Counted from the stretch's first letter, positions 28,339 through 38,122 are shown. The stretch is DNA of 64,000 nt from Gordonibacter pamelaeae (GCF_042665095.1 NZ_JBHTBV010000015.1); one strand, 5' to 3'. Notes: generated by a model from the letters alone, not told the origin. Program-made: numbers and translations.

Positions 28339-28722
28339 ATGGACGTTGTCGAGACGAAGGGGGCCCCGGCGGCCATCGGCCCCTATTCGCAGGGGGTCGT
28401 GGCGGGAGGGCTGCTGTTCGCCTCGGGGCAGATCGCGCTCGACCCGGCCACGGGCGAGCTTGTGGGGGAGACGGCGGCCGAGCAGGCGGAGCAGGTCATG
28501 CGCAACGTGGGCGCGCTGCTCGCGGCCGCCGGCACCGATTTCGACCACGTGGCGAAGGCCACGTGCTTCCTTGCCGATCTGGGCGACTTCGCGGCGGTGA
28601 ACGAGGTGTACGCCCGCTCGTTCGGCGCTCATTTGCCCGCGCGCTCGGCGGTGCAGGTGGCGGGCCTGCCGAAGGGCGCGCTCGTGGAGGTGGAAGTGGT
28701 GGCCGAGGTGCCGGGCGCGTAG
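28339..28722 (+). CDS. ridA: RidA/YjgF family enamine/imine deaminase
   Basis: 127 aa, the usual family length. Family marks: GPYSQGVVAGGLLFASGQI near residues 14-32, an acidic GTDFDHVAKATCFLADL, and near the end ARSAVQVAGLPKGALVEVE with the substrate-carboxylate Arg and the terminal Glu. It hydrolyses reactive 2-aminoacrylate-type enamines from PLP enzymes; trimeric and cytoplasmic. A TAGAAT -10-like box at 28300-28305 and AAGGAAG before the ATG fit a monocistronic unit. Confidence 0.9.
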   Translation: MDVVETKGAPAAIGPYSQGVVAGGLLFASGQIALDPATGELVGETAAEQAEQVMRNVGALLAAAGTDFDHVAKATCFLADLGDFAAVNEVYARSFGAHLPARSAVQVAGLPKGALVEVEVVAEVPGA

Positions 28723-28893
28723 CCGGCAACCAAGGGGCGCACGTGCGGCCGCCGCTTCCCGGCGCGCGTGTCCGGGCGACGAAACGACCGGGCGCGACGT
28801 GGCGGAACCGGGCCGGCTCGGGTATGCTGTAAGCCGCATCCGGCGGACGTGCGGGAGGCGTTCGGGAAACGTTCGAGAAGAGGGGTTGTACCT

Positions 28894-29496
28894 ATGTATG
28901 TGACCTGCCTTGACCTGGAGGGCGTGCTCGTGCCCGAGATATGGATCGCGTTCGCCGAGGCGAGCGGCATCCCCGAGCTCAAGCGCACCACGCGCGACGA
29001 GCCCGACTACGACAAGCTCATGGCCTTCCGCCTGGACACGCTCGCAGAGCACGGCCTGGGCCTTCCCGAGATCCAGCGCACCATCGCCGCCATCGACCCG
29101 CTGCCGGGCGCGCGGGAGTTTCTGGACGAGCTGCGCTCGCAGATGCAGGTCATCATCATCAGCGACACGTTCACCCAGTTCGCGAGCCCGCTCATGGAGA
29201 AGCTGGGGTGGCCGACCATCTTCTGCAACGAGCTGGACATGACCGCCGACGGCCGGATCGCCGGCATCCGCATGCGCTGCCCCGAGTCCAAGCTCACCAC
29301 GGTGCGCGCGCTGCAGTCGTGCGGCTTCGACACCATCGCCGCCGGCGACAGCTTCAACGACCTGGCGATGATCCGTGCGAGCAAGGCCGGCTTCCTGTTC
29401 CGCAGCACCGACGCCATCAAGGCCGACAACCCCGACCTGCCGGCCTTCGAGGAGTTCGGCGACCTGCTGGCCGCCATCAAGCAGGCCGTCGCGTAG
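28894..29496 (+). CDS. thrH: ThrH: phosphoserine phosphatase/homoserine phosphotransferase
   Basis: 200 aa HAD-superfamily enzyme. Motif I DLEGVLVPE (residues 6-14), motif II ISDTFTQF (~90), Lys in CPESKLTTV (~133) and motif III/IV AGDSFNDLAMI (~152) are intact. The short length and the Glu-containing motif I fit ThrH of Pseudomonas, which dephosphorylates phosphoserine and can transfer the phosphate to homoserine. AAGAGGGG lies upstream of the ATG. The next gene starts 14 bases later and is probably in the same transcript. Confidence 0.85.
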   Translation: MYVTCLDLEGVLVPEIWIAFAEASGIPELKRTTRDEPDYDKLMAFRLDTLAEHGLGLPEIQRTIAAIDPLPGAREFLDELRSQMQVIIISDTFTQFASPLMEKLGWPTIFCNELDMTADGRIAGIRMRCPESKLTTVRALQSCGFDTIAAGDSFNDLAMIRASKAGFLFRSTDAIKADNPDLPAFEEFGDLLAAIKQAVA

Positions 29497-29510
29497 GGAG
29501 AGGGCGTCCC

Positions 29511-30347
29511 GTGCCGATCATCCATCTCGACGGTTTGGGCGACCCGCGGCTCGCGGTGTACTCGGGCATGACCGATTCGCAGCTGCGCGACTGTCCCGAC
29601 AGCGCGCACGGCCTGTTCATCGGCGAGTCGCGCAAGGTGATCGAGCGCGCGCTGGACGCCGGCGTGCGGATGCGCTCGCTGTTCATGGAGGAGAAGTGGC
29701 TCGACCAGACCATGCCGGTCGTCGAGCGGGCGCTCGCGGCCGATGCGGAGATGCCCGTGTTCGTGGCCACGCGCGAGCAGTTTCACGCGCTCACCGGCTA
29801 CGAGGTGACGCGCGGGGCGCTCGCGGCGTTCGAGCGGCCGGCGCTGCCGAGCGTGGAGGAGCTGTTGGCGGGCGCGCGCCGCGTAGCCGTGCTCGAGGAC
29901 GTGGTGAACTACACGAACATCGGGGCCGTCTTCCGCTCGGCGGCGGCGCTCGGCATCGACGCGGTGCTGGTCACGCCGTCGTGCCACGACCCGCTGTACC
30001 GCCGTGCCGCACGCGTGTCGATGGGGACGGTGTTCCAGGTGCCGTGGACGCGCATCGGCAGCGTGCGCGATTGGGCGACGGAGGGCGTGCCGCTCTTGCG
30101 CTCGCTCGGCTTCGCCACGGCCGCGCTCGCGCTCGCGGACGACGCGATCTACCTGCACGATGCGCGCCTGCGCGACTGCGAGCGCCTGGCGCTCGTGCTC
30201 GGCACCGAGGGCGACGGCCTGGCCGCCTCCACGATAGCCGCCAGCGACTACACCGTGAAGATCCCCATGGACCACGACGTGGACTCCCTCAACGTGGCCG
30301 CCGCCAGCGCCGTGGCCTTCTGGGAACTGCGCACGAAGTGGCGTTAG
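29511..30347 (+). CDS. TrmH/SpoU family RNA 2'-O-methyltransferase
   Basis: 278 aa. SPOUT methyltransferase: motif 1 NYTNIGAVFRSAAALG (~residues 130-145), motif 2 LVLGTEGDGL, motif 3 IPMDHDVDSLNVAAASAV, which together form the knot that binds SAM. The N-terminal ~100 residues are the RNA-binding extension. It methylates rRNA or tRNA ribose; the target is not known. The start is a GTG with GGGAGAGGG at good spacing. Confidence 0.85.
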   Translation: MPIIHLDGLGDPRLAVYSGMTDSQLRDCPDSAHGLFIGESRKVIERALDAGVRMRSLFMEEKWLDQTMPVVERALAADAEMPVFVATREQFHALTGYEVTRGALAAFERPALPSVEELLAGARRVAVLEDVVNYTNIGAVFRSAAALGIDAVLVTPSCHDPLYRRAARVSMGTVFQVPWTRIGSVRDWATEGVPLLRSLGFATAALALADDAIYLHDARLRDCERLALVLGTEGDGLAASTIAASDYTVKIPMDHDVDSLNVAAASAVAFWELRTKWR

Positions 30348-30350
30348 GCC

Positions 30351-30515
30351 ATGCTCGATTTCCTGCTTTCCTTGCTGATCGACACGCCCCTGCCCACGTT
30401 GCGCAATAGAGATGGCGAAGTCCGCGTGTTCTGGATTGTCGTTGCGATCGCAGTCCCGTTCTTTGCCGTTGTGGCCCTGATCTTCGTGGCGCTTGCGCTC
30501 GCCGGCGGCCGCTGA
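30351..30515 (+). CDS. 54-aa single-pass membrane protein
   Basis: A short frame beginning three bases after the methyltransferase stop. MLDFLLSLLIDTPLPTLRN leads into one hydrophobic segment (WIVVAIAVPFFAVVALIF), then LALAGGR and TGA. The close spacing suggests coupling, but no clear ribosome site is present. Function unknown. Confidence 0.45.
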   Translation: MLDFLLSLLIDTPLPTLRNRDGEVRVFWIVVAIAVPFFAVVALIFVALALAGGR

Positions 30516-30522
30516 GCGCCGC

Positions 30523-31479
30523 CTACTCCAAATCCAACCCGCTCATCACCTCCCGCATCGTCTCCGCGGATGCGTGCAGGCGGGCCAGCTCGTCGTCGGA
30601 GAGCGGGGTGGGCACCTGGTACTCGATGCCGTCCTTGCCCACGACCGCGGGCATGCTCAGCACCACGTCGTGCAGGCCGTGGACGCCGCGCTGGAAGTTC
30701 GACACGGGCAGGATGGGCTTCTCGTCGCGCACGATGGCCTCGCAGATGCGCTTCACCGACATGGCGATGCCGTAGTAGGTGGCCTTCTTCTTCGCGATGA
30801 TCTCGTAGGCGCTGTTCTTCACGTCCTCCGCGATGCGCTGCATGGACTCGTCGTGGTCGAAATGGCCGCGCAGCTCGCAGAAGTCGTTCACGGGGATGCC
30901 GGAGACGTTCGCCGTGCTCCAGGCCGCGATCTCGCTGTCGCCGTGCTCGCCGATGATGCGCGCGTGCACGTTGCGCGGGTCCACGCCCAGATGCTCGCCG
31001 AGGATGTACTTGAAGCGCGCGGTGTCGAGCACGGTGCCCGACCCGATCACGCGGTTCTCCGGCATGCCCGACAGCTTGAGCGCCACGTGCGTGAGAATGT
31101 CCACCGGGTTCGACACCACCAGCAGGATGCCCTGGTAGTCGCGCTGCGCGATCTCGGGGATGATGGACTTGAAGATGCGCACGTTCTTGTGCACGAGGTC
31201 GAGGCGCGTCTCGCCGGGCTGCTGGTTCGCGCCGGCCGTGACGATGATGATGGCCGCGTCGGCCGCGTCGTCGTAGTCGCCCGCGTAGATGTTCATGGGG
31301 CCGGCGAAGGGCATGCCGTGCGCGATGTCGAGCGCCTCGCCCTCCGCGCGGTCGCGGTCGACGTCGATGAGCACCATCTCGGTGAACAGCTCGCTCTGCA
31401 TGAGCGCGAACGCCGTGGCGGATCCCACGAACCCGCATCCGACGATGGCGACCTTCCGGTTGTTGGCAGTTTTGGCCAT
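30523..31479 (-). CDS. ldh: L-lactate dehydrogenase
   Basis: 318 aa NAD-dependent LDH/MDH-family enzyme reducing pyruvate to L-lactate. NAD motif VAIVGCGFVGSATAFAL (residues 10-26), active-site loop with GANQQPGETRLDLV (Gln-Gln-Pro before the Arg, typical of LDH rather than MDH), SGTVLDTARFK and the catalytic His in IIGEHGDSE (~178). The start follows an AAAGG-type site. It ends 8 bases from the convergent small membrane gene and is divergent from the formate dehydrogenase locus. Confidence 0.9.
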   Translation of the reverse strand: MAKTANNRKVAIVGCGFVGSATAFALMQSELFTEMVLIDVDRDRAEGEALDIAHGMPFAGPMNIYAGDYDDAADAAIIIVTAGANQQPGETRLDLVHKNVRIFKSIIPEIAQRDYQGILLVVSNPVDILTHVALKLSGMPENRVIGSGTVLDTARFKYILGEHLGVDPRNVHARIIGEHGDSEIAAWSTANVSGIPVNDFCELRGHFDHDESMQRIAEDVKNSAYEIIAKKKATYYGIAMSVKRICEAIVRDEKPILPVSNFQRGVHGLHDVVLSMPAVVGKDGIEYQVPTPLSDDELARLHASAETMREVMSGLDLE

Positions 31480-31821
31480 GTGAAGCCTTTCCCTAGCGTT
31501 ACGGTAGCGTATTGGCTCGAACCTACTGCAACGACGCGTCGCCGTCAAGGCCTCAAGGATTTCGCCAGGGTTTCCCCGTTTGGCAAAGTGATGGCGATCG
31601 GGATGATGCGGCATCGCTTTCCGTATTAAAAAGAAACGGAAGAGGTTGGCTGCCCAACGCGGTTCTGCTCTGTTTCAATAGCAGGATGAATGTTTCAAAA
31701 TGCTGCCGCCCGTCGAAATTCCCGTGGGGTTTGCGGTTCCCGGTGCGGCCGCCGCCGGGGGCGCGGCCGCTCTGCTATGATGCGGAGGTGTTTGGGAAAG
31801 GAATCGAGCGGGGGAGGGTCA
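31480..31821. promoter_or_regulatory. Divergent control region between ldh and formate dehydrogenase genes
   Basis: A 340-bp non-coding gap. It contains an AT-rich patch (31620-31637, TATTAAAAAGAAA), a TATGAT -10-like box at 31775-31780, and an inverted pair of GCGGCCGC octamers (about 31745-31752 and 31763-31770) just upstream of it that could be an operator. No gene is evident in it. Confidence 0.4.
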
Positions 31822-33660
31822 TTGGCAAGGTTATCGGTGGCGCCCAGGGCGAAGGACGACGGGCGCATCGCCGCCACTCTAGACAGATACGTGCGCCGTG
31901 TGACGGCCACGCCGCCGGGCACGTGCCCGGTCGTGGTGCAGCGGTCGCTTTTGCAGGCGGCTGCGGCGCAGACGTGCGGCAAGTGCGTGCCGTGCCGCGA
32001 CGGCCTGCCGCGGCTGGCCGCGCTCGTCGGGCGCGTGGCGGACTGCGAGGCGGACGCGGGGGTGCTCGCCGAGGCCCGCGCGCTGGCCGAGATGGTGCGC
32101 GACACGTCGGACTGCGCCATCGGCTACGAGGCGGCGAACGCCCTGATCGAGGGCTTGGAGGAGTTCGCCGACGAGTACGCGAGCCACGTGGGGGCGCGCT
32201 CCTGCGCCGCGGGCGTGGGCCAGACGGTGCCCTGCGAGACGCTCTGCCCGGCGCACGTGGACGTGCCCGGCTACATCGGCCTCGTGGCGGCCGGCGACTA
32301 CGCCGGTGCCGTGAACCTGGTGCGCAAGGACAACCCGTTCCCCACGGCCTGCGCGTTCGTGTGCGAGCACCCCTGCGAGGCCCGGTGCCGCCGCACCCTC
32401 GTCGACGCGCCGGTGAACATCCGCGGCATCAAGCGGTTCGCCGTGGACCAGGCTCCCGCCGACCAGGTGGCACCCCCGCCGCACAGCGTGGACACCGCGC
32501 GGAACATCGCCGTGGTGGGAGGCGGCCCGAGCGGGCTCACCTGCGCGTATTTCCTCGCGCTCATGGGGCATCGCGTGACGGTGTTCGAGGCGCGCAGCCA
32601 GCTGGGCGGCATGCTGCGCTACGGCATACCGGCCTACCGCCTGCCGCGCGAGCGCCTGGACGAGGACTTGCGCGGCATCCTCTCCGCCGGTTCTATCACA
32701 GCGCTCTGCGACACGCCGGTGGGCGCGCACGAGATGGCCGAGATCGCCGAGAACTACTACGCGGTGTACGTGGCCGTGGGCGCGCAGGCGGGCAAGACGC
32801 TCGCGCTGCCGAATGCGGACGCTGCGGGCGTCATGTCGGCCGTGGAGCTGCTGGGGGCCATCGGCGACGGCGACTACCCCGACTTCACGGGCAAGAAGGT
32901 GGCCGTGGTGGGCGGCGGCAACGTGGCCATGGACTGCGCGCGCACGGCGGTGCGCGCCGGCGCCGAAGAGGTGTCCGTGGTGTACCGCCGCCGCAAGGAG
33001 GACATGACGGCGCTTCCGGCCGAGGTGGAGAGCGCCGTGGCCGAGGGCGTGGAACTGGTGGTGCTGCAGGCACCCGTGGGCATCGAAGTGGACGGGAAGG
33101 GACGTTGCGCGGCGCTCGTCACGCAGCCCCAGATGATAGGCGCCGTGCGCGGCGGCCGTCCGGCACCGGTGACGGCGGACAAGCCGCAAGAGCGCATCGC
33201 GGCGGACATCGTGCTCATCGCGGTGGGGCAGGGCGTCGAGACGGAGCCGTTCGAGGAGTTCGGCATGGCAACCGTCCGGGGCTGCTTCGACGCCGACGAG
33301 GGCCTGGCGGCCGCGGGGTATGGCAACGTGTTCGTGGGCGGCGACTGCCAGACAGGGCCGGCCACGGTCATCCGCGCCATCGCGGCGGGCAAGGTGGCCG
33401 CGCGCAACATCGATGCGTACCTGGGCTGCTCGCACAAGCTGGCCTGCGGGGTCTCGGCCCCGCCGGCCCCGCCCAACGACCGCACGCCCAAGGGTCGCGT
33501 GGAGCTGGTGGAACGGCCGGCGCGCGAGCGCAAGCGCGATTTCAAGGACGTCGAGTGCGGCATGAGCCGCGAGGAGGCCGAGCAGGAGTGCGGCCGCTGC
33601 CTGCGCTGCGACGTGTTCGGCTGCGGCGCGACCGAGGAAGGCAGGGAACAGTATGCCTAG
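31822..33660 (+). CDS. NuoF-C-terminal/GltD-like NAD(P) oxidoreductase subunit of formate dehydrogenase
   Basis: 612 aa. Residues ~45-115 resemble the C-terminal 4Fe-4S domain of NuoF (CGKCVPCRDGL). Then come a GltD-type ferredoxin domain (CETLCPAHVDVPGYI, CEHPCEARCRR) and two FAD/NAD(P) folds (VVGGGPSGLTCAYFLALMG; VVGGGNVAMDCARTAVRAG). It ends with a Cys-rich tail (CGRCLRCDVFGC). It would pass electrons between the catalytic subunit and NAD(P). Start: TTG 31822 because GGGGGAGGG lies 4 bases upstream; earlier in-frame ATGs at 31777/31780 lack this. Its end overlaps the catalytic subunit gene by 8 bases. Confidence 0.8.
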   Translation: MARLSVAPRAKDDGRIAATLDRYVRRVTATPPGTCPVVVQRSLLQAAAAQTCGKCVPCRDGLPRLAALVGRVADCEADAGVLAEARALAEMVRDTSDCAIGYEAANALIEGLEEFADEYASHVGARSCAAGVGQTVPCETLCPAHVDVPGYIGLVAAGDYAGAVNLVRKDNPFPTACAFVCEHPCEARCRRTLVDAPVNIRGIKRFAVDQAPADQVAPPPHSVDTARNIAVVGGGPSGLTCAYFLALMGHRVTVFEARSQLGGMLRYGIPAYRLPRERLDEDLRGILSAGSITALCDTPVGAHEMAEIAENYYAVYVAVGAQAGKTLALPNADAAGVMSAVELLGAIGDGDYPDFTGKKVAVVGGGNVAMDCARTAVRAGAEEVSVVYRRRKEDMTALPAEVESAVAEGVELVVLQAPVGIEVDGKGRCAALVTQPQMIGAVRGGRPAPVTADKPQERIAADIVLIAVGQGVETEPFEEFGMATVRGCFDADEGLAAAGYGNVFVGGDCQTGPATVIRAIAAGKVAARNIDAYLGCSHKLACGVSAPPAPPNDRTPKGRVELVERPARERKRDFKDVECGMSREEAEQECGRCLRCDVFGCGATEEGREQYA

Positions 33661-36364
33661 CATCACGATAGACGGCATTGCGCGGGAGGTGCCTGCGGGC
33701 ACGACCGTGCTGGAGGCGGCGCGGGAGGCGGGCGTCCGCATACCTACGCTCTGCTACTTGAAGGACGTGAGCGCCGTCGGCTCGTGCCGCGTGTGCGTGG
33801 TGGACGTGGAGGGCCTGGCCCACCCGGTGCCGTCGTGCTCGACGGCCGTGTGGGACGGCATGGCCGTGACCACCGACTCGCCGCGCGTGCAGGCCTATCG
33901 AAGGGTCGCGCTCGAGCTGATCATCGCCGACCACGGGCAGGGCGTGGGCGCGCCGTGCTTTTCATGCGACAAGAATGGGGCCTGCGAGCTGGCCGACCTC
34001 TGCCGCGAGTATGGCGTGGAGGGCCCGGCGCACCCGGCGCCGCGCGCGCAGGAGCCCGTGCTGGACGGCAACCCGTTTTTGCGCTACGACCCGAACCTGT
34101 GCATCCGCTGCCAGCGCTGCGTGGGCGCCTGCAACGCCGCCGCGCGCAACCACGCGCTGCGCACGGGCAAGCGCGGGACGCGCACGACCGTCGAGGCCCC
34201 GTTCGGGCCGGACTGGCGCGCGAGCGCCTGCGAGTCGTGCGGCAACTGCGCGCAGGCGTGCCCCACGGGCGCGCTCGTGGAGAAGCGCCGCGGCGCCTAC
34301 CGCTCGTGGGAGACGGAGCGCGTGCGCACCACCTGCCCGCACTGCGGCGTGGGCTGCCAGCTGGACCTCGTGGTGAAGGACGGCCGTATCGTGGATGCGG
34401 AGGGCGCGCTGGGGCCGTCGAACAAGGGGCTTCTGTGCGTGAAGGGCCGCTCCGGCAGCTTCGACTTCGTCGATGCGCCCGACCGCCTGACCGCGCCGCT
34501 CGTGCGCAACGCCGCCACGGGCGAGCTCGAGCCGGCAAGCTGGGACGACGCGCTCGACCTGGTGGCGCGCCGCTTCGCCGAGCTGCGCGACGAGCACGGC
34601 GGGGAGGCGCTCGCGGCCTTCGCCTGCTCGCGGTCCACCAACGAGGACATCTACCTGTTCCAGAAGATGGCGCGCATAAGCCTCCACACGAACAACGTGG
34701 ACTGCTGCGCGCGTGTTTGACACGCTCCCACCGTCGCCGGTCTGGCGACCATGCTTGGCTCGGGAGCGATGACGAACTCCATCGACGACGTGTGCCGGAA
34801 GGCGGACGTGGTCATGCTCGTGGGGTCGAACCCCGAGGAGGCCCATCCGGTCATTGGCATGCAGCTGCGCGCCGCCGTGGAGCGGGGCTGCCGCCTCATC
34901 GTGGTGGACCCGCGTGACATCGGGCTGGCCGCGCAGGCGGACCTCCATCTGAAGCTGCGGCCCGGCACGAACGTGGCGTTCGCGAACGGCATTGTGAACG
35001 TCCTTTTGGCCGAGGGCCTCTACGATGCCGAGTTCGTGCGCGAGCGCACGGAGGGCATCGAGGTGCTGGCCGCCACGGTGCGCGACTACACGCCCGCGCG
35101 CGTGGCCGAGATCTGCGGCATCGACCAGCGCGACCTCGTGTCCGCCGCGAAGATGTACGGAGGGGCGGGCGCGGCCGCCATCGTGTACTGCCTGGGCGTG
35201 ACCGAGCACTCCACCGGCACCGACGGCGTGATGGCGCTCTCGAACATCGCCATGATCACGGGCAACCTCGGCAAGCCCGGCGGCGGCGTGAACCCGCTGC
35301 GCGGGCAGAACAACGTGCAGGGCGCCTGCGACATGGGCGCGGGCCCCGACGACCTGCCGGGCTACCAGAAGGTGGCCGATCCCGAGGTGCTGCGCCGCTT
35401 CGAGCGCGCCTGGGGTGCAAGCCTGCCGCGCGAGCGGGGGCTCAAGGCCACCGAATGTTTCCCCGCCATGCTGGAGGGGCGCGTGCGCGGCCTGTACCTG
35501 TTCGGCGAGGACCCGGTGCGCACCGACCCCGACACGGGGCACGTGCTGCGCGCGCTCGCGGCGCTTGACTTCCTCGTGGTGCAGGACCTGTTCCTCACCG
35601 AGACGGCGAAGCTGGCCCACGTCGTGCTGCCCGGGCGCAGCTATGCGGAGAAGGAGGGTACGTTCACGAACACCGAGCGGCGCGTGCAGCGCGTGCGCAA
35701 GGCCGCGCGCGGCCCGGCGGGGCCGCGGCTGGACACCGACGTGTTCACCGAGGTCATGAACCGCATGGGCTACGAGCAGCCGCGTTTGACCGCCGCGGAG
35801 GTCATGGACGAGATAGCCTCGGTCACGCCGTCGTACGGCGGCGTGGGCCATGCGCGCCTCGACGGCGACGAGGTGGCCGGGCGGGGCCTTCAGTGGCCGT
35901 GCCCGCACGCGGGGCATCCCGGCACGCCCATCCTGCACCGGCGCGAGTTCGCGCAGGGGGTGGGTGCGTTCTCCACGCCGGACTACCGTCCCTCGGCGGA
36001 GCTTCCCGACGAGGAATACCCGCTGGCCATGATGACGGGCCGCGTGCTCGCCCAGTACAACGCATGCGCGATGACCGGGCGCACCGAGGGCCTGGGCGCG
36101 CTGTCCGGCAGCTCGTTCATCGAGCTGAACGATGCCGACGCCGCCGCCCTCGGCATCGCCGACGGCGACCGGGTGCGCGTGACGTCGCGCCGCGGCTCCC
36201 TCGAGACCACGGCCCATGTGTCGGACAAGACTAACCCCGGCCAGACGTGGATGCCCTTCCACTTCCAGGACGGAAACAGCAACTGGCTCACCATCGCCGC
36301 CCTCGACCCCGTGTCGAAGGCCCCCGAGTACAAGGTCTGCGCGGTGCGGGTGGAGAAGGCATAG
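33653..36364 (+). CDS. fdhF: Selenocysteine formate dehydrogenase, catalytic subunit
   Basis: 903 aa if the in-frame TGA at 34718-34720 is read as selenocysteine (residue 356, context CCARV-U-HAPTVAGL). Domains: 2Fe-2S (residues ~1-80), NuoG-type His/Cys cluster (CFSCDKNGACELADLC), two 4Fe-4S motifs (CIRCQRCVGAC and CESCGNCAQACP), Mo-bis-MGD 4Fe-4S (CPHCGVGCQLD), then the molybdopterin domains with HVVLPGRSYAEKEGTFTNT near residue 660. It oxidises formate to CO2, or the reverse, in the cytoplasm. Standard gene calling would split it into a 355-aa stump and an orphan starting at 34751. A SECIS hairpin directly follows the TGA. Partner: the NAD(P) subunit upstream. Confidence 0.92.
34718..34750 (+). 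promoter_or_regulatory. Bacterial SECIS element for UGA (Sec) decoding
   Basis: TGA (34718-34720) is followed 12 bases later by a perfect 6-bp stem GTCGCC / GGCGAC (34733-34738 / 34744-34749) capped by the loop GGTCT. The same GGUCU apical loop at nearly the same distance from the UGA is the SelB-binding site in E. coli fdhF. Confidence 0.9.
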
Positions 36365-36367
36365 AAA

Positions 36368-36391
36368 AGCGGCGGCCGAAGGGCCGCCGCT
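36368..36391. terminator. GC hairpin between convergent fdhF and ettA
   Basis: AGCGGCGGCC / GGCCGCCGCT, 10-bp stem with loop GAAG, three bases after the fdhF stop. A short A-run precedes it on the plus strand, which is a U-run for the minus-strand ettA transcript, so it may serve ettA or both. Confidence 0.55.
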
Positions 36392-36442
36392 CGCGTTGCG
36401 GGGAGATGGGGCAGGTTTGGACCGCCCCTTGCTCGCTTTCGC

Positions 36443-38122
36443 CTAGTCGCGCGTGAGCTTGCGGTGCAGGCGGTGGGGCTTGGAGGCCTCGGGTCCCAGG
36501 CGCTCCAAGCGGTTCTCCTGGTAGGCCTCGAAGTTGCCCTCGAACCACGTCCAGTTGCCGGGGTTCTCGTCGGTGCCCTCCCATGCCAGGATGTGCGTGG
36601 CCACGCGGTCGAGGAACCAGCGGTCGTGCGAGGTCACCACGGCGCAGCCAGGGAACGCCAGCAGCGCCTCCTCCAGGCTGGCCAGCGTCTCGGTGTCCAG
36701 GTCGTTCGTGGGCTCGTCGAGCAAAAGCAGGTTGCCGCCCTGCTTGAGCGTGAGCGCCAAGTTCAGGCGGTTGCGCTCGCCGCCGGAGAGCACGCCGGCC
36801 GGCTTCTGCTGGTCGGAGCCTTTGAAGCCGAAGCTGGCCACGTAGGCGCGGCTGGGGATCTCCGTGTCGCCCACGATCATGAAGTCGTTGCCGCCGGAGA
36901 CGACCTCCCACAGCTTCGTGTTCGGGTCGATGCCCTCGCGGTTCTGGTCTACGTAGCTGATCACCACGGACTCGCCGATGTCGAGCGTGCCGCCGTCGAC
37001 CGGCTCAAGCCCCATGATCATCTTGAACAGGGTGGACTTGCCCACGCCGTTCGGGCCGATGACGCCCACGATGCCGTTCGGGGGCAGGTCGAACGACAGG
37101 TCGTCGATGAGCACGCGGTCGCCGAAGGCCTTGTGCAGGTGGCTCGCCTCGATGACCTTCGCGCCCAGGCGGGGCGGCACGGGGATCTGGATCTCGTTGT
37201 AGTCGAGCTTCTTGTTCGCGCGCGCCTCGGCGGCCATCTGCTCGTAGGCGGCCAGGCGCGCCTTGCTCTTGGCCTGGCGGGCCTTGGGGCTCGAGCGCAC
37301 CCACTCGAGCTCCTTCTTCAGCTTCTTTGCCAGCTTCTCCTGGCTCTGGCCCTGCGCCTCGATGCGGGCGGCCTTCGTTTCCAGGTAGGTGGAGTAGTTG
37401 CCCTTGTAGGGGAAGAGGCTGCCGCGGTCCACCTCGCAGATCCACTCGGCCACGTGGTCGAGGAAGTAGCGGTCGTGCGTGACGGCCAGCACCGCGCCGG
37501 GGTAGTTCCGCAGGAACTGCTCGAGCCAGAGCACCGATTCTGCGTCCAGGTGGTTCGTGGGCTCGTCGAGCAGCAGCAGGTCGGGCGCCTCGAGCAGCAG
37601 GCGGCAGAGCGCCACGCGGCGCCGCTCGCCGCCGGAGAGGTGGTCGACCCTCTCGTCGGGGTCGGGGCACTGCAGCGCGTCCATGGCCTGGGAGAGCTGG
37701 CTGTCAAGGTCCCAGCCGTTCGCGGCGTCGATCTCGGTCTGGAGCTGGCCCATCTCCTCCATGAGCGCGTCGAAGTCGGCGTCGGGCTCGGCCATCTCCA
37801 TGCCGATGGCGTTGAAGCGCTCCACCTTCGCGAAGATGTCGCCGAAGGCCTGCTTGATGTTCTCGAGGACCGTCTTATCCTCGTCGAGGGGCGGTTCTTG
37901 GAGCAGGATGCCCACGGAATAGCCCGGCGTGAGGCGCGCCTCGCCGTTCGTGACCTCCTCGAGGCCGGCCATGATCTTGAGCAGGGTGGACTTGCCCATG
38001 CCGTTCGGCCCCACGACGCCGATCTTCGCGCCGGGGTAGAACGACAGCGTCACGTCGTCGAGGATGACCTTGTCGCCGTGCGCCTTGCGGGCCTGATGCA
38101 TCTGGTAAATGAATTCTGGCAT
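36443..38122 (-). CDS. ettA: Energy-dependent translational throttle protein EttA (ABC-F)
   Basis: 559 aa, the usual EttA length. Two ABC ATPase cassettes: Walker A GPNGMGKST (~residue 36) and GPNGVGKST (~350), signatures LSGGERRRVALCRLL and LSGGERNRLNLAL, Walker B LLLLDEPTNHLD and LLLLDEPTNDLD. The linker (PtIM) carries WVRSSPKARQAKSKARL. It binds the ribosomal E site and gates the first elongation steps according to ATP/ADP. No membrane segments. The start ATG 38122 gives the canonical N-terminus MPEFIYQMHQARKAHGDKVI. Confidence 0.92.
   Translation of the reverse strand: MPEFIYQMHQARKAHGDKVILDDVTLSFYPGAKIGVVGPNGMGKSTLLKIMAGLEEVTNGEARLTPGYSVGILLQEPPLDEDKTVLENIKQAFGDIFAKVERFNAIGMEMAEPDADFDALMEEMGQLQTEIDAANGWDLDSQLSQAMDALQCPDPDERVDHLSGGERRRVALCRLLLEAPDLLLLDEPTNHLDAESVLWLEQFLRNYPGAVLAVTHDRYFLDHVAEWICEVDRGSLFPYKGNYSTYLETKAARIEAQGQSQEKLAKKLKKELEWVRSSPKARQAKSKARLAAYEQMAAEARANKKLDYNEIQIPVPPRLGAKVIEASHLHKAFGDRVLIDDLSFDLPPNGIVGVIGPNGVGKSTLFKMIMGLEPVDGGTLDIGESVVISYVDQNREGIDPNTKLWEVVSGGNDFMIVGDTEIPSRAYVASFGFKGSDQQKPAGVLSGGERNRLNLALTLKQGGNLLLLDEPTNDLDTETLASLEEALLAFPGCAVVTSHDRWFLDRVATHILAWEGTDENPGNWTWFEGNFEAYQENRLERLGPEASKPHRLHRKLTRD

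Noticed and set aside
34751..36364. Separate formate dehydrogenase gene starting at ATG 34751
   Set aside because: It is the in-frame continuation of the 33653 gene past a UGA followed by a SECIS hairpin; the ATG is internal and has no ribosome site.
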